NCBI GenBank assembly: GCA_030844895.1
Contig: CM061227.1
Coordinates: 108,985,238-109,049,237 of the forward strand
Direction: 5' to 3'
DNA: 64,000 nucleotides
From: Ambrosia x helenae
Lineage: Eukaryota > Streptophyta > Magnoliopsida > Asterales > Asteraceae
A model generated the notes under the pieces. That model was not told where the DNA came from and searched no databases. It saw nothing but the letters and a program-made list of their open reading frames with translations. Of this stretch, positions 1-11,359 are shown in pieces. Every line of letters begins with the position of its first letter. Position 1 is the first letter of the stretch. Both the position numbers and the translations under genes were made by a program.

Positions 1-1070
1 GATTTTGTGCTGATGTTATTCGTGTGTTGTTTAAATCGTAGCTTTCGTTGTGCTACTATTGTTTAATGTCATTTTTCAATCGTTTTTTATAAGGTTTTTT
101 TTCTTGCTATGTAGCAAAGAATGGATAGAAAGTTGAAGAGAAACGAAAATGTTATTGGTGAGTTTGGTTTTGGTAATTTTTTTGTGTTATTAGGAGTATC
201 AATTTTAGGGTTTGTGGGAATAAATAAAATTAGGGCTTTTGTTAAGGATCTGATAAAATATTGTTGACTTATTTTGAGTTCAGATTAAACAGTAATCGGA
301 AGTCCATTGTTTGTGCTGTGAATGTTATATTATATGGTTTTCATGGTTTGCTAATATTGGAAATGAAATAGAATGTGAGTGTTGTTTTTCAAGAAAATCA
401 TGACTATAATTGTTGTTTACTTAGTAATCTCTTGAGGATTGAAATTATCTGGTTTAATTGAAAAAAGATAGGAGTTTTGGGCAACTATTGGAGGGATGAC
501 ATGAAGATAGCATGTTAGTACTAAGATTGTTGTGTTGTGCTATGTTTTAGTGCCAAGAATGATAGGTGTTTGTGCTATTTTAAGCTATGGAGTTGAATCG
601 GACTTTGAAATCGACAACTAGAGGGTATTCCCATAGAGTTTGATGATGATGAGAATGACATGGCAGGTTATTATGGTTGATTATGGGTGTGTAGTGGGTA
701 ATATTAATAAAGTGTGAGCATCAATATATGCTTTAAAAAGGAAGTTAACAGTTAAGTAAATAGCAAATGTGTATGTATAAAATGCAGGGTCCGCAAATGC
801 GATAGTTAAAGACAAAGGAAATTTGTAGACATCCAGAATATGTACACTTTTATCGACGTCATCTTTGTAGGGTAACCATTTGGTTAAAATATGTTAGTCT
901 AATCACTAATGTGTTATTGTTTTTAAATAAGCAGGGTTTAAAGATGATAACAAAGAGACTGAAGTTAAATTTGCTACATCATAATAAAAAACAAAGTGGA
1001 CAAGAAGAAAGATGTGCATAATACTCATAGAGGTTTGTAACATTCGATATGCTATTGTTGATGTTAACAT

Positions 1071-1319
1071 TTGTTTGGAAATGTTATAGTGAAATGCGTG
1101 TTTGCGCCCAGTAAACCAACACGTAGGAAGATGCGATGGAAGACCAAAGAGAATATAATTGATTGTGGTGTGTTCATTACGCAACACATAGAAATTTACA
1201 AGGGTGAAACATTGAAGCATTGGGATTGTGGGTCAAACATTGAATGCGGTAACCAACTGTACCAGCTGAATGATCTCCGGATATTATCCAAAAGTCTATT
1301 TTCTAACATGAACACTTAG
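1071..1319 (+). pseudogene. Ulp1-type (C48) cysteine protease relic, C-terminal part
   Basis: An 82-codon frame contains the stretch IDCGVFITQHIE followed by a basic/aromatic tail and a QLNDLRI ending. This is the pattern around the catalytic Cys of Ulp1/SENP-like C48 proteases (DCGVF, then a helix and Q..QL..LR). The upstream His and Asp part of the catalytic domain is not recognisable in the preceding 1 kb, which has exon-like scraps (for example around 121-160 and 931-1010) but no long frame. Plant Ulp1 domains of this sort are commonly carried by Mutator-like and other DNA transposons, and the surroundings are all repeats, so a transposon-borne relic is the simplest reading. The family call rests on a short motif and is moderate. 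Confidence 0.5.
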
Positions 1320-1429
1320 ATGATGTTGTGTTTGCAGAAATTTATGAGTATGGTAAGTTGGGTGATGATGAAAACAAGAAACACGGAAGAATGCTTTAAC
1401 ATGATATAGGAAAGATCGGAGATGTAGGT

Positions 1430-2430
1430 AGCATGACAATGCATCTACTCAGTATCGGTTTTAGTTTTTGCACTTCTAAGCACTTTGTTTTAAACTTGTT
1501 AGCACTATGTTGACATGTTATGGAAACCTATGGTGCTTTGTTTGATAATCTTTGCATGACATTTGAATTATATGGTATTTTAACATAAACCTAATTTTAA
1601 TGAATGCAAATGATTATGTACGCTGGATATACATAATCACTTTTAAATTGTTTGTTACAAGTAAGAAAGCATGTTAGCATATGATAGCACAAATGATTGG
1701 TGAATCAACACATGGTGTTGTACAATGAGCACCTAAAAAATGGAAAAGCAACGCAATATACACCATAACTCGTTAATTTGTTAAAAAGGTATTGTTTTTT
1801 TTAAAAGGCTTCACAGTATGTTAGCACACATGATTGTTAAATAAGCACATGGGATAGCACTTGTTTTGAACATGTGAGCAATATGTTAATATGTTTTTGA
1901 ACAACTATGGTCTTTTAGTTGATAATTTTCATGACAATTGACTTGCTAGTATGATTTTACTTCAAGTTTTGAAGGGACAACTGATTATAATATGCTATGT
2001 TCTTAGGTTGATATTATTCGCATGACAATTGAATTACTAATATTTGTTTACTTCAATTTCTGAATATACAATTGATTGGAAATACATATTACTAGTATGG
2101 TGTTGTCAACATAAACCTAAATAGTAATTTAGGGTATACACAATCAATGTTTTAATTGTTAAAGAGACTTTTGTTTTATGCATAGGAACACAATATTGTA
2201 GCGCACACGTTTGTTAAATCAACACATGAGATTTTACAGTAATCACCTAATAAAATGGAAAAGCAACACAGTGTTGTATGAAATCAGCACATCAGTTGCG
2301 TGTTGACAAGTCAAAATTTAAAATCAGCACATCAGTTCAAGAACTATATTAAATTGGAAAAGCAACACAATATTGCATGAAATCAACACATCAATTCAAG
2401 AACTATATTAAATTGGAAATAACTTAAAAA
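1430..2430. repeat. Degenerate subterminal-type repeats
   Basis: Related AT-rich motifs recur over about 1 kb: variants of 'agcacacatgattg', 'tcaacacatg', 'aaatggaaaagcaac' and 'catgacaattga'. Between about 2280 and 2420 a unit of roughly 65 bp (AAATCAGCACATCAGTTC ... TTAAATTGGAAA) is repeated in tandem with few changes. No gene is visible here. Such arrays are typical of subterminal regions of large DNA transposons. That assignment is an inference, because I did not find the matching ends. Confidence 0.45.
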
Positions 2431-2574
2431 GCATATTAATAAGAAAGGTTATTAAAAGTGGTTTATATAGAAATAAACTTGGTTCTTACGTTGATAATAA
2501 AAAAATACAAATTCAAACCATGCAATATAAACCTAAAAACACAAGTAATTAAAAAAATAGTCTAACATGCTAGA

Positions 2575-2778
2575 TTAGTAAGATAGTAAAATTGCGCTAC
2601 TTTGGAGTTGGTTTCCAGAAGAATGTTTACGCTTGTTGTTCTCATTGGAACCACATATACCACATGTTCTTTTGTTCATAAGAAGTGTGTAATTCTTCCC
2701 TTCATTAGAACAAAGTATTTCAAGGTAACCAAAGCTTATTGACTGTATGAGTGTTCTTACGAACCGTAAACCCATCAA
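2575..2778 (-). pseudogene. Possible FAR1/MULE-transposase C-terminal scrap
   Basis: A 67-codon minus-strand frame ends with a short KRTCGICGSNENNKRKHS segment, which resembles the CxxCG zinc-knuckle tail of FAR1/MULE transposases. Nothing else of a transposase is readable upstream on this strand. It faces the Ulp1 relic. The similarity is short and may be chance. Confidence 0.22.
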
Positions 2779-4180
2779 TTTTTTTTGTGTTATGTTTGTT
2801 GATTGCTAAATAAAACAGTCGAAATATAATAAAATATGGTGGATTCTCAAACACCATTTACAACTAGATTTGGGAATTGGAATCTGAATAATCAACCAAC
2901 AAAATTCCAATCCAAAACAAAAGCTTACCAAAAAGAAGTCAAACTTTTCTCATTTGTAAAAGTCAGAAATAGTTCCTAAACTTAAAACTAAAAAAATTAA
3001 AACTAGCATCGTTTGTCAAACTATTTCATGTTGCAACAACTAACTAAATATGGGGGTTATTTTGATTAGGAACACAGTCAGATCATCAACGAATATGGGG
3101 GTTGTACTTGTACAGGAATTTTTGTTGATGAACACAATGGAGTTTTCTTAAACATCAACACAATATATATCTTATTACAATCAGTGGTGAACAAAGGTTG
3201 ATGTTACCCCCGGCCAATTCCATTGTCGTGGGCAATTCTGGGTTCATTGTTGATTACACATCATTTTAATAGACAAAAACTTAAATCCTGATGAAAACTA
3301 ATTTGGTTGAATAACTAGAACTAATGAATAATTTTGAAATTTGAATTGCATGAATATAGAATTTGATTAAGAAGTTTTAACCGTAAAATTCTAATGGGAA
3401 TAATGGATTTTGTTAAAAAAACTTGCAAAAAGACAATGATACCCTTATTAATAATTTTGATGCAAGCCAAGTGTCATTAAATAATTGGTTCTCATGGTTT
3501 TTAGGGGGAAATTGGTTTTTATATGATCCTTTTCCTATGTTAAACAATTCATTCACGTAAAAAAAAATTGTTATGCACACGCTGTCACTCACTCCCAAAA
3601 AAAAATTGCTTAATTTCTCAATTTAAACAAATATATGAACAAATAAATATGATGTTTCCTTTCTTTATAGGGTCAAGTTATTCTACACAGTGTAACAAAA
3701 ATGAAAAAGGTGAGAGGATAGAAAAAACACAATAGATCACAAATATGACACAATAAACCACAAAATATAACACAATGCAGAAAAATATAGCACAATGTTG
3801 GAGAAAAAAGACACAATAAATCATAAAAATGACACAATGATAAAAATAAGATAAAAACTTGCTACATAAAAGACACAATGATATAACTTAGATTCTAAAA
3901 ACTACAGGCTAAAAGTCTAGAAAAGCGAAAACCTAAAGACTAGGATTGTAGGGTTCGATGAGACGGTTCCAATGCCGCTTAAATGAGTTCAATCGGATTT
4001 CTTTTGATACCCTTCTACGACTTCCTATTTTTCTTTCACTGTATTTGATCCTAACCCTTCCTTTATAAACTTACTAATAAGTTAATCAAATTCACTTATG
4101 GTTCAAATATTCAAAATAAAAGATGAGCCCTATATATAAAAGATAGTGGAATACAAACGAATATCGCCACATCGTACCAT
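2779..4180. other. No gene seen; AT-rich with low-complexity tract
   Basis: There is no supportable coding region. Between about 3690 and 3890 a loose short repeat based on 'gacacaata(a)a' and 'cacaaaata' produces the only frames present, and these are artefacts of the low complexity. The rest is unique AT-rich sequence. Confidence 0.5.
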
Positions 4181-4270
4181 TATTCTATATATAAACAAAA
4201 CCCGTAGCTTCTTTGCATTTGTGCATTTGATTTGAAAGTTCAATGTATGCACTGTATTCCATTTTCATAA

Positions 4271-4302
4271 GACCCGCTGCGAAGCGCGGTTGATAAACCT
4301 AG
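4271..4302 (+). mobile_element. Helitron-type 3' terminus
   Basis: A GC-rich hairpin (CCGCTGCGAAGCGCGG) is followed about ten bases later by CTAG and then T at 4303, the standard 3' end of plant Helitrons. The only 5' candidate nearby is TCTATATATAAAC at 4184. It is preceded by T rather than A and would give a 119-bp element, so the 5' end is left open. Confidence 0.55.
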
Positions 4303-4334
4303 TTAATATAATAATTCTCGTCATTCTTAGGAAC

Positions 4335-4444
4335 AGTATACAAATAACCCATCAATTGAATCATATCTACAATATTGCCACTTTCTTCAAGTATACAAAT
4401 AACCCATCATTTGAATCATATCTACAATATTGCCACTTTCTTCA
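4335..4444. repeat. 55-bp tandem duplication
   Basis: Two direct copies (4335-4389 and 4390-4444) of a unit beginning AGTATACAAATAACCCATCA differ at about one base, indicating a recent local duplication. The unit is non-coding. Confidence 0.85.
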
Positions 4445-4593
4445 TTCACGACAACATACATACAATAGTTTCGGTTTCCAGGTCACCGCAACCTACACCT
4501 TTCGGTTGCAACTTGTCACGCCTTTGCTTTCCGCCTTTACTAATTTTTATACGGAAGGTACAAGTGTTGGTCACTAAAACGACAACACGCGGT

Positions 4594-5413
4594 CAGGGGC
4601 GGACCCACTATTAACCCAAGGGGGCGGCCGCCCACCTTGAAAAAAAAAATTATAGTGTTATACGCGCGTGAAAATCCCAAGCGCCCCCCATGAAATTTTA
4701 ACATCGCCCCCCTTTAATAGCGAATAGTTGAAGCAAAAGAGTATTTGGTCTAAAAGAAAAAAAAATATTATAGGTTTTCATCGGAACAGTTTTCCGAAGG
4801 TGTTGCAGCGTTGCAGAAAAAATGGGGAAGATGAGTAGGTAATAAGGTTTATTTGGTATTTAAATACAGCTACTTCAAAGCATTTTTTTACTTATTGCTT
4901 GAAGTTTCCTTTGTTTTACAAAATTAGCCCTTATAGTGCTTTCTAAAACAATATAACTTTTTTTTTTGGAATATAATGATGCGAAAACAATAGTCTGACA
5001 TTTCATCCTTACTGCTTGAGTGAGGTAAATAAAATTAAAAACAGTGCTTAAAACCAAAATAGGAAGCAACCCATATATATCAAGGTTAACAAAAACTCAA
5101 TCATGTTGCAATATATGTGTGCAAGTAATTGAAAATGATGTATTTGGACTTTGTTTTACGTGGGTGACACTGTGTTAAGTGACCACTTTTTGAGAACGGA
5201 TAAAAACACAATTCATATACTTATAATTCATATATTACGTATTTAGAACGGTGATAGGCGTATTTTATAATGTATTTGAAATTCAATTTAGTTTGATTCG
5301 TTTATTATGTGACCCGACCCGAATTGAACCGAAACTTTATAATATTTAGTATAGGTAGCCGACCTCTTAAAATTTCCGCCCCCCGTGAAATTTCTTTTTT
5401 GGGTCCGCCACTG
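4594..5413. mobile_element. hAT-like non-autonomous element with 8-bp TSD
   Basis: Terminal inverted repeats CAGGGGCGGACCCA (left) and TGGGTCCGCCACTG (right) bound 820 bp. Flanking 8-mers CACGCGGT (4586-4593) and TACGCGGT (5414-5421) form a target duplication with one mismatch. CAG/G-type ends with an 8-bp TSD are diagnostic of the hAT superfamily. No transposase frame is present inside, so the element is non-autonomous. It sits inside sequence that ends in the Helitron terminus at 5502. Confidence 0.8.
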
Positions 5414-5469
5414 TACGCGGTGCTACAACTAGCGGTGATACAATAATCATAGAAACGACCCCGACCAAA

Positions 5470-5502
5470 ATCCCGCGGCAACGCGCGGACGTGTTTTACT
5501 AG
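5470..5502 (+). mobile_element. Second Helitron-type 3' terminus
   Basis: CCCGCGGCAACGCGCGG forms a GC hairpin. It is followed by GTGTTTTA, then CTAG (5499-5502) and T at 5503. This is a clear plant Helitron 3' end on the plus strand, 1.2 kb downstream of the one at 4302. The hAT element at 4594-5413 is nested in the body of this Helitron. The 5' end is uncertain. Confidence 0.6.
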
Positions 5503-5630
5503 TTACCATATATATCAAGGTCGAGGACCACGTCGTTGTAGCCGTTATCATGCCAAACTACACGGTCCACAACAAGAAAATTGGACCCATCATGAGATTT
5601 GAGGCTCTCTAGAATACAATTTTGTCAATA
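5503..5630 (-). pseudogene. Exon-like fragment of unknown gene
   Basis: Minus-strand reading gives an open stretch (ESLKSHDGSNFLVV, then DRVVWHDNGYNDVVLDLDIY) that has coding-like composition and stops where the Helitron end begins. I do not recognise the protein. The Copia element at 5654 and the Helitron at 5502 flank it closely, so it looks like a scrap of an older gene cut by both insertions. Confidence 0.2.
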
Positions 5631-5653
5631 TCAATCCGTCACAATTTCACAAT

Positions 5654-6308
5654 TGTCAAAAACATGGAATCAAAACATATAAACTTTTATTCAATAAACC
5701 CAACCCAGATTAAGAGAAAACCCTAAAAATACAAACAATCTCTACCTCACTACAACTCTCAACAACACTCAGAGATTAGAGATTATTACAAGATAATCTC
5801 TATACAAAATACAAGAAGAATCAACATCAACAGATTGAGAATAATCTGTTGATAACTCTAACAAGAAACCCTAGATTGAGAGTACAAAGAAAGTGAAAGA
5901 GATGATATAATCTGATGGTACGTAATGACTGAATGGAGAGAGAAAGAGAGCTCTCTGTATTATATAGTCAGCTCCAAAGTCGATGCACATCAACAATCCA
6001 ACGGTGCAAATGAGAGTAATAAAAATGATCCAACGGTGGGCAATCCAGTGTGCTTTCTCACACGGATTGCCACCCTGTCAAAGCAGCACCAAGATATGGG
6101 CTAACGAGATGGGCTTCTACAACAAGTCTTGGGCTCTCCATCTGCTATCCATCTGTTGGGCTCCATCATCAGCAATCCATATTCAGCTATCCAAGCCCAC
6201 AAGCAATCCAAGCCCAACCTGCAATACTTATGCAATATGATGAAAATAAAGAAATAAAATGAGAGATAGAAAATATAAATATAAAATGTTTTACTTATAT
6301 TTTTAACA
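5654..6308 (-). repeat. Copia 3' LTR
   Basis: Direct repeat of 11360-11996. On the plus strand it starts TGTCAAAAACATGG and ends TTTTTAACA. It contains 24 bp near 6029 that are missing from the other LTR. Confidence 0.95.
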
Positions 6309-6321
6309 CCCCCCCATCATT
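6309..6321 (-). other. Copia polypurine tract
   Basis: On the minus strand AAATGATGGGGGGG lies between the gag-pol stop codon and the start of the 3' LTR. It is the expected primer for plus-strand DNA synthesis. Confidence 0.8.
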
Positions 6322-9300
6322 TTATTTCCCAAAGCAATTGAACAAGTTCACCTGGATGCATAAACCATCATGCTGAGAGGGTAGTAACCCTTTAGTGAAC
6401 AAATCAGCAATTTGTTTTGCTGATTCAACCTTAACTGTCTTAACAATACCCTGAGAAATCAAGTCTCTTAAGAAGAACAGATCAATACCAAAATGCTTAG
6501 TCTTATCATGAAATACCGGATTCGAAGCAATTGACATGGCTGCTGAGCTATCACAAAACAGGCTAACAGGCAACTCAACTTGAATACCAAGTTCAGACAA
6601 CAAATTTTTGACCCATACTACTTCACAAGAAGCAGCACACATAGCCCTGTATTCTGCTTCAGTAGATGATCTTGACACAGTGGCTTGTTTCTTACTTTTC
6701 CACACAATCAGACATCCACCAAGAAACACACAATAGCCAGTGACAGATCTCCTTGTCTCTATACATTTTGCCCAATCAGAGTCTGCATAAGCCACTAACC
6801 CAAGGCTATCATTTTTATTAAACAACAAGCCTTTACCAGGAGCATTCTTAAGATATCTTAGAAGCCTAAAAGCAATCTTAAGATGTCCATGGGTTGGTTT
6901 ATGCATATATTGACTCAGATAGTGGACACTATAGGAGATGTCAGGCCTAGTGTGTGATAGGTAGATTAACTTTCCTATCAACTTCTGATAACCTGTTATA
7001 CTGTCTAACAGTTTGTTATCATGTTTGACTATATTAGTCAACACATGATTCTGTTCTATAGGACAAGTAACAGGTTTGCAGCCTAACATTCCATACTCAC
7101 TGAGTAGATCAGTACAATATTTCCTCTGAGACAAACAAATGCCACCATCAACTTTTAATACTTCAATTCCTAAGAAATATTTAAGTTCCCCCAAGTCTTT
7201 AATTAAAAACTTTGTTTTAAATAGAGACTTAATATGTTCAATCTCAGTTTCTGAATTTCCAGTTAAGACTATATCATCCACATATACAAGCAATATGAGA
7301 AACACATTATCACAATTTTTCACAAACATAGAGTAGTCACATCTACTCTGAACAAACCCAAATTCAATCAAGGCATTAACTAATTTCTCATTCCACATTC
7401 TTGGGGCTTGTTTAAGCCCATAAAGAGATTTATTTAGTTTACACACCTTAGTATTAGACACATTATTATAACCTTCAGGAAGAGACATATAAACTTCCTC
7501 ATACAAATCACCATACAAGAAAGCATTGTTTACATCAAGTTGGAATATTTTCCAACTGTTGTAAACTGCCAGGGTAATTAAACACCTCACAGTAATCATT
7601 TTTACTACAGGGGAGAATGTTTCATCATAGTCTAGACCTTCTTTTTGACTATAACCCTTAGCTACCAACCTAGCCTTATATCTATCAACTTCCCCTGAAG
7701 ACTTATACTTGATTTTATAAATCCATTTACAACCTATTTTATGCCTACCCTTGGGAAGATCAACAATCTCCCAAGTGTTATTCCTATAAAGAGCTTCGAG
7801 CTCTTCATCCATTGCCCTGACCCAGTTTGGATCACTAAGGGCTTCATTGTAGGTCCTAGGTTCAACACTTTTATCAAGTTTAGATAAAAAACACTTGTTT
7901 TCAAAAGACAACTTTGACAAATTCACAACATTTTCAATGCCATATTTGACCTTCCCTTCAACTACATAATCACTGAATTTTCTAGGAAAGCTAACATTCC
8001 TAGTTGACCTCCTAATAGTACTAAGTTCAACATCAGTGTCACCCTCAGACTGTTGAATAAAGTCATCATTAGTAGTCACATGATCTGCCTTCTCAGCCCC
8101 TTCATTCCCAATCCCTGGCTGCTGTGACCCAGCCAAGCCATTGAGCTGGTTAGAAGGGACTTGTTGCTTATCATGTGTTCCTAACTCCTTATTACCTATA
8201 CCCTTTTCATCATCATTGGGATCATTCACATCAAGGACCTGTTGAACTTCTGTGTTTTCAAATATATCAAAAAAGTTTAAAGAATTTATTTTAGAATCAA
8301 AAACAGTTTCATTATCTTTTAACACAGATTTTTCTTTAAAAGGAAAACAAGATTCAAAAAATTTTACATCCATAGAGTATAGTATGGACTTACTGTCCAG
8401 ACTATACACTTTGTATCCTTTCTTTTCATGAGAGTAGCCAATAAAAACCCCTTTTTCAGCCCTACTCTCAAGTTTATTTGACTCACTTAAAACTGTACAA
8501 AAACACAGACACCCAAAGATCCTTAAATGGTCTAAGAAGGGTTTAAAACCATGAATAACCTCATATGGAGACTTTCCATTCAGCACAGAAGAAGGGATCC
8601 TATTAATCAAATAAGATGCAGTCAATACACACTCAGTCCACAACTTTATAGGCAAATTACTTTGAAACAACAAGGACCTAGCAACATTTAACAGATGCCT
8701 ATGCTTCCTCTCAACAATACCATTTTGTTGAGGGGTGTATGCACAGGTTGTTTGATGAAGTATACCTTTATCTTTACACAAATTTTTCATTTGTGAATTA
8801 ATAAACTCTAAGCCATTATCACTTCTTAAAGTCTTAACATTTTGTTTAAACTGTGTTAAAATAATTTGGATAAAGTCTTTGACATGTTCATATACTTCAC
8901 TTTTATGTTTCATCAAACATACCCAAACAGCCCTAGAGAAGTCATCAACAATGGTCAAAAAATATTTATGACCATCACTATCAGCAACTCTGTATGGACC
9001 CCAGACATCTAAATGAACTAATTGTCCAACATGAGAACTTTTATGATCACTAAGTGGAAAAGGTTCCCTATGTTGTTTAGCCCTTTGACACACCTCACAT
9101 GGACCATGATCAACTAATTCTTTAATTTTAAACTCAGGTTTCAAAATTTGCAAAGCCTGCTTAGCAGGATGTCCTAACCTAGCATGCCATACATCAAAAA
9201 GATTAACACTATTAAGACACACCTTAGAGAACACATTAGCACTGCCACACATGTATAGGCCATCAACTTGCCTACCAGTCACCAGGACTTTCCTTGTTAA

Positions 9301-10734
9301 TAAGTCCTGGATATAACAGTAATTCTCATCAAATCCCACATACAGTTTGTTGTCTCTAGCTAACTTATGAACAGACAACAGATTAACATTGTATTCAGGC
9401 ACAACAAGCACATCTTCTAAAATAATTCCATCTGCTAATTTAAGTTTACCAATTTTAGTAACCAAAGCATAAGTACCATTAGGATGTTTTACTTTAATGT
9501 TTAAATCAGAAACATCAACATAGTCAAATAATCCTTTATCACTTTTAACCATGTGCTCATTGGCCCCTGAATCAATAATCCACCCAATACCAATCAACTT
9601 CCCATCAGAACTAGTAAAACCAAAAATCTTATAACCTAATGCAGAAGCACAGAACAACCTACCAGATAAGTTGCAACTTGAGGTGGATTCAGAACCTTTA
9701 TCATTAATCAAACTAAGCAACTTAGCAACCTGATCACTAGTCAAAGCAGTCACAGTAGTATTAGCCTTATCAGATGACACACTGTTACTAACAGCTACTT
9801 TCTTTCCCTGATAACCTCTAGGTTTAGCCCAATTGGGATAACCTATGATTTCAAAACATTTCTCTATAGTATGACCAGTTTTGTTACAATGTGTACACTT
9901 CAAAGATTGATTTGAAGTTTTTGAAAATTTTTTACTATTAAAACTGTCACTTCCTTGAACTACTTTAGACACAAACCCAACAGGAGTGGTGGTCTTAGAA
10001 GGATTGCTGGATTGTCTATGAGATTCTTCTCTAGACACTACAGCAAATGCCTCCTTAATAGAAGGAAGTTCAACTCTAATCAGTAATGTTGTCCTAACAC
10101 TTTGGTAACAACTATCTAGCCCCATTAAAAACTGCATAAGTTTTATCATATGATTATAGTCATTGAAATCCCTTGAGGCATTACAGGTACAAGAAGGTAG
10201 TTGAAGTATTTGATCAAGTTGTTTCCACATTACATTTAGTTTATGATAATATTCTGAAACAGACATATCATTTTGAGAAAATGAATTTATTTTCTGATAA
10301 AGATCAAATACAACAGACCCATCCACTTTATTATAGGTTTCTTTAAGATCTTTCCAAACTTCTGAGGCAAGTTTGGAATATACTTGACCTAAATATAGTT
10401 CCTCAGAGATAGAATTTAAAATCCATGTTAACACAATTGAATTACATCTATCCCATTGCCTAGACAACACATCATCATCCACAGGTTTAACACAATCACC
10501 ATTAATGAAACCAAGTTTGTTTTTAACCTGAAGACCTAAGATCATAGCATTTGCCCACACATTATAATTCTCAGTTCCTTTTAGTTTAAAACTAATAATA
10601 GTGAGGTTAGTAGAGTCACTAGCATGAAGATACAGTGGGTCACTAGCATCTAGTTTGCTGACGAGTGTTACATTGTTAACCAATGCACCTTCATCAGGAC
10701 CCAGATTAGGACCCAGATTCTCTTCATCAGCCAT
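6322..10734 (-). CDS. Copia gag-pol polyprotein (1470 aa)
   Basis: One uninterrupted frame encodes all the proteins a Copia element needs. Going from the N terminus there is a UBN2/gag-like region (about 40-230) and a zinc knuckle CX2CX4HX4C (about 278-291). Next is an aspartic protease with DSGA at about 385. The integrase follows, with a GAG-pre-integrase WHARLGHP at about 515 and a D,D,E core (LDVWGPY about 575, SDNG about 638, QQNGIVERKH about 670). Then comes reverse transcriptase (LDVNNAFLYG about 1066, YVDD about 1152), and RNase H (ADSDW about 1317, STEAEYRAM about 1357). No stop or frameshift interrupts it and all catalytic motifs I checked are present. The start ATG lies about 610 bp downstream of the primer site, leaving an untranslated leader. 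I do not assign a Copia lineage. Confidence 0.95.
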   Translation of the reverse strand: MADEENLGPNLGPDEGALVNNVTLVSKLDASDPLYLHASDSTNLTIISFKLKGTENYNVWANAMILGLQVKNKLGFINGDCVKPVDDDVLSRQWDRCNSIVLTWILNSISEELYLGQVYSKLASEVWKDLKETYNKVDGSVVFDLYQKINSFSQNDMSVSEYYHKLNVMWKQLDQILQLPSCTCNASRDFNDYNHMIKLMQFLMGLDSCYQSVRTTLLIRVELPSIKEAFAVVSREESHRQSSNPSKTTTPVGFVSKVVQGSDSFNSKKFSKTSNQSLKCTHCNKTGHTIEKCFEIIGYPNWAKPRGYQGKKVAVSNSVSSDKANTTVTALTSDQVAKLLSLINDKGSESTSSCNLSGRLFCASALGYKIFGFTSSDGKLIGIGWIIDSGANEHMVKSDKGLFDYVDVSDLNIKVKHPNGTYALVTKIGKLKLADGIILEDVLVVPEYNVNLLSVHKLARDNKLYVGFDENYCYIQDLLTRKVLVTGRQVDGLYMCGSANVFSKVCLNSVNLFDVWHARLGHPAKQALQILKPEFKIKELVDHGPCEVCQRAKQHREPFPLSDHKSSHVGQLVHLDVWGPYRVADSDGHKYFLTIVDDFSRAVWVCLMKHKSEVYEHVKDFIQIILTQFKQNVKTLRSDNGLEFINSQMKNLCKDKGILHQTTCAYTPQQNGIVERKHRHLLNVARSLLFQSNLPIKLWTECVLTASYLINRIPSSVLNGKSPYEVIHGFKPFLDHLRIFGCLCFCTVLSESNKLESRAEKGVFIGYSHEKKGYKVYSLDSKSILYSMDVKFFESCFPFKEKSVLKDNETVFDSKINSLNFFDIFENTEVQQVLDVNDPNDDEKGIGNKELGTHDKQQVPSNQLNGLAGSQQPGIGNEGAEKADHVTTNDDFIQQSEGDTDVELSTIRRSTRNVSFPRKFSDYVVEGKVKYGIENVVNLSKLSFENKCFLSKLDKSVEPRTYNEALSDPNWVRAMDEELEALYRNNTWEIVDLPKGRHKIGCKWIYKIKYKSSGEVDRYKARLVAKGYSQKEGLDYDETFSPVVKMITVRCLITLAVYNSWKIFQLDVNNAFLYGDLYEEVYMSLPEGYNNVSNTKVCKLNKSLYGLKQAPRMWNEKLVNALIEFGFVQSRCDYSMFVKNCDNVFLILLVYVDDIVLTGNSETEIEHIKSLFKTKFLIKDLGELKYFLGIEVLKVDGGICLSQRKYCTDLLSEYGMLGCKPVTCPIEQNHVLTNIVKHDNKLLDSITGYQKLIGKLIYLSHTRPDISYSVHYLSQYMHKPTHGHLKIAFRLLRYLKNAPGKGLLFNKNDSLGLVAYADSDWAKCIETRRSVTGYCVFLGGCLIVWKSKKQATVSRSSTEAEYRAMCAASCEVVWVKNLLSELGIQVELPVSLFCDSSAAMSIASNPVFHDKTKHFGIDLFFLRDLISQGIVKTVKVESAKQIADLFTKGLLPSQHDGLCIQVNLFNCFGK

Positions 10735-11347
10735 AGCTACTTAACACCAATTAATAACACACAAGCAAGAAACCAAACAAGAACAAGGAGCACAAAAATA
10801 AAAAAACACCACAAACAGAATAACAAACACAAGAACAGAATGACCACAATCAAGACACACAGGCGAAGCCCTGCTGGTGATCCCGATCGTTGGTTCGTCA
10901 CTCAAATGGTGCCAACGCAGGTCCTCACAGGGGAGCCACTAAACCTAGACCACCCTTAAAGCTAAAACAGGAACTCAAGTCCTGGCAATCAACACCCTAA
11001 AGTAAAAACTCTAGACACAAGAATCAAAAATCAGATAGATCTCACCGAGGGGGTTTCCCAAGTTAGGGTTCGCCAAAAAACTCGTAATACTGTAACCTTC
11101 ACTTAGGGTTACAGTATCAGAGAGCAAGAAAAAACTTCCAGTTGATTATCACCAGATTCAGTCTGCTTTTGACAACCAGAAAACCCTAGATCTGATTCAA
11201 CCGTCTCAAGAGTCCAATAGTAGGTCAAGATCGAGATGGATCTATTCCTATTACAAATGAATAAGATCGATCAAGAATCAACAGATCCAACCAGTTGAAC
11301 AATCAATCAGAAATCAGCGGAAGAAATCAGGAATAAGAGCCTACAAG

Positions 11348-11359
11348 CTCTGATACCAT
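11348..11359 (-). other. Copia primer binding site (tRNA-iMet)
   Basis: On the minus strand TGGTATCAGAGC follows the 5' LTR with no spacer. It is complementary to the 3' end of plant initiator tRNA-Met, the usual primer of Copia elements. Confidence 0.9.

Noticed and set aside
3678..3878. 66-codon minus-strand frame rich in Ile, Val, Phe and Cys
   Set aside because: It is generated by the short 'gacacaata' low-complexity repeat; there is no gene signal.
4184..4302. A complete 119-bp mini-Helitron
   Set aside because: The proposed 5' end is preceded by T rather than A, and a second 3' end lies downstream, so the boundaries are not secure.
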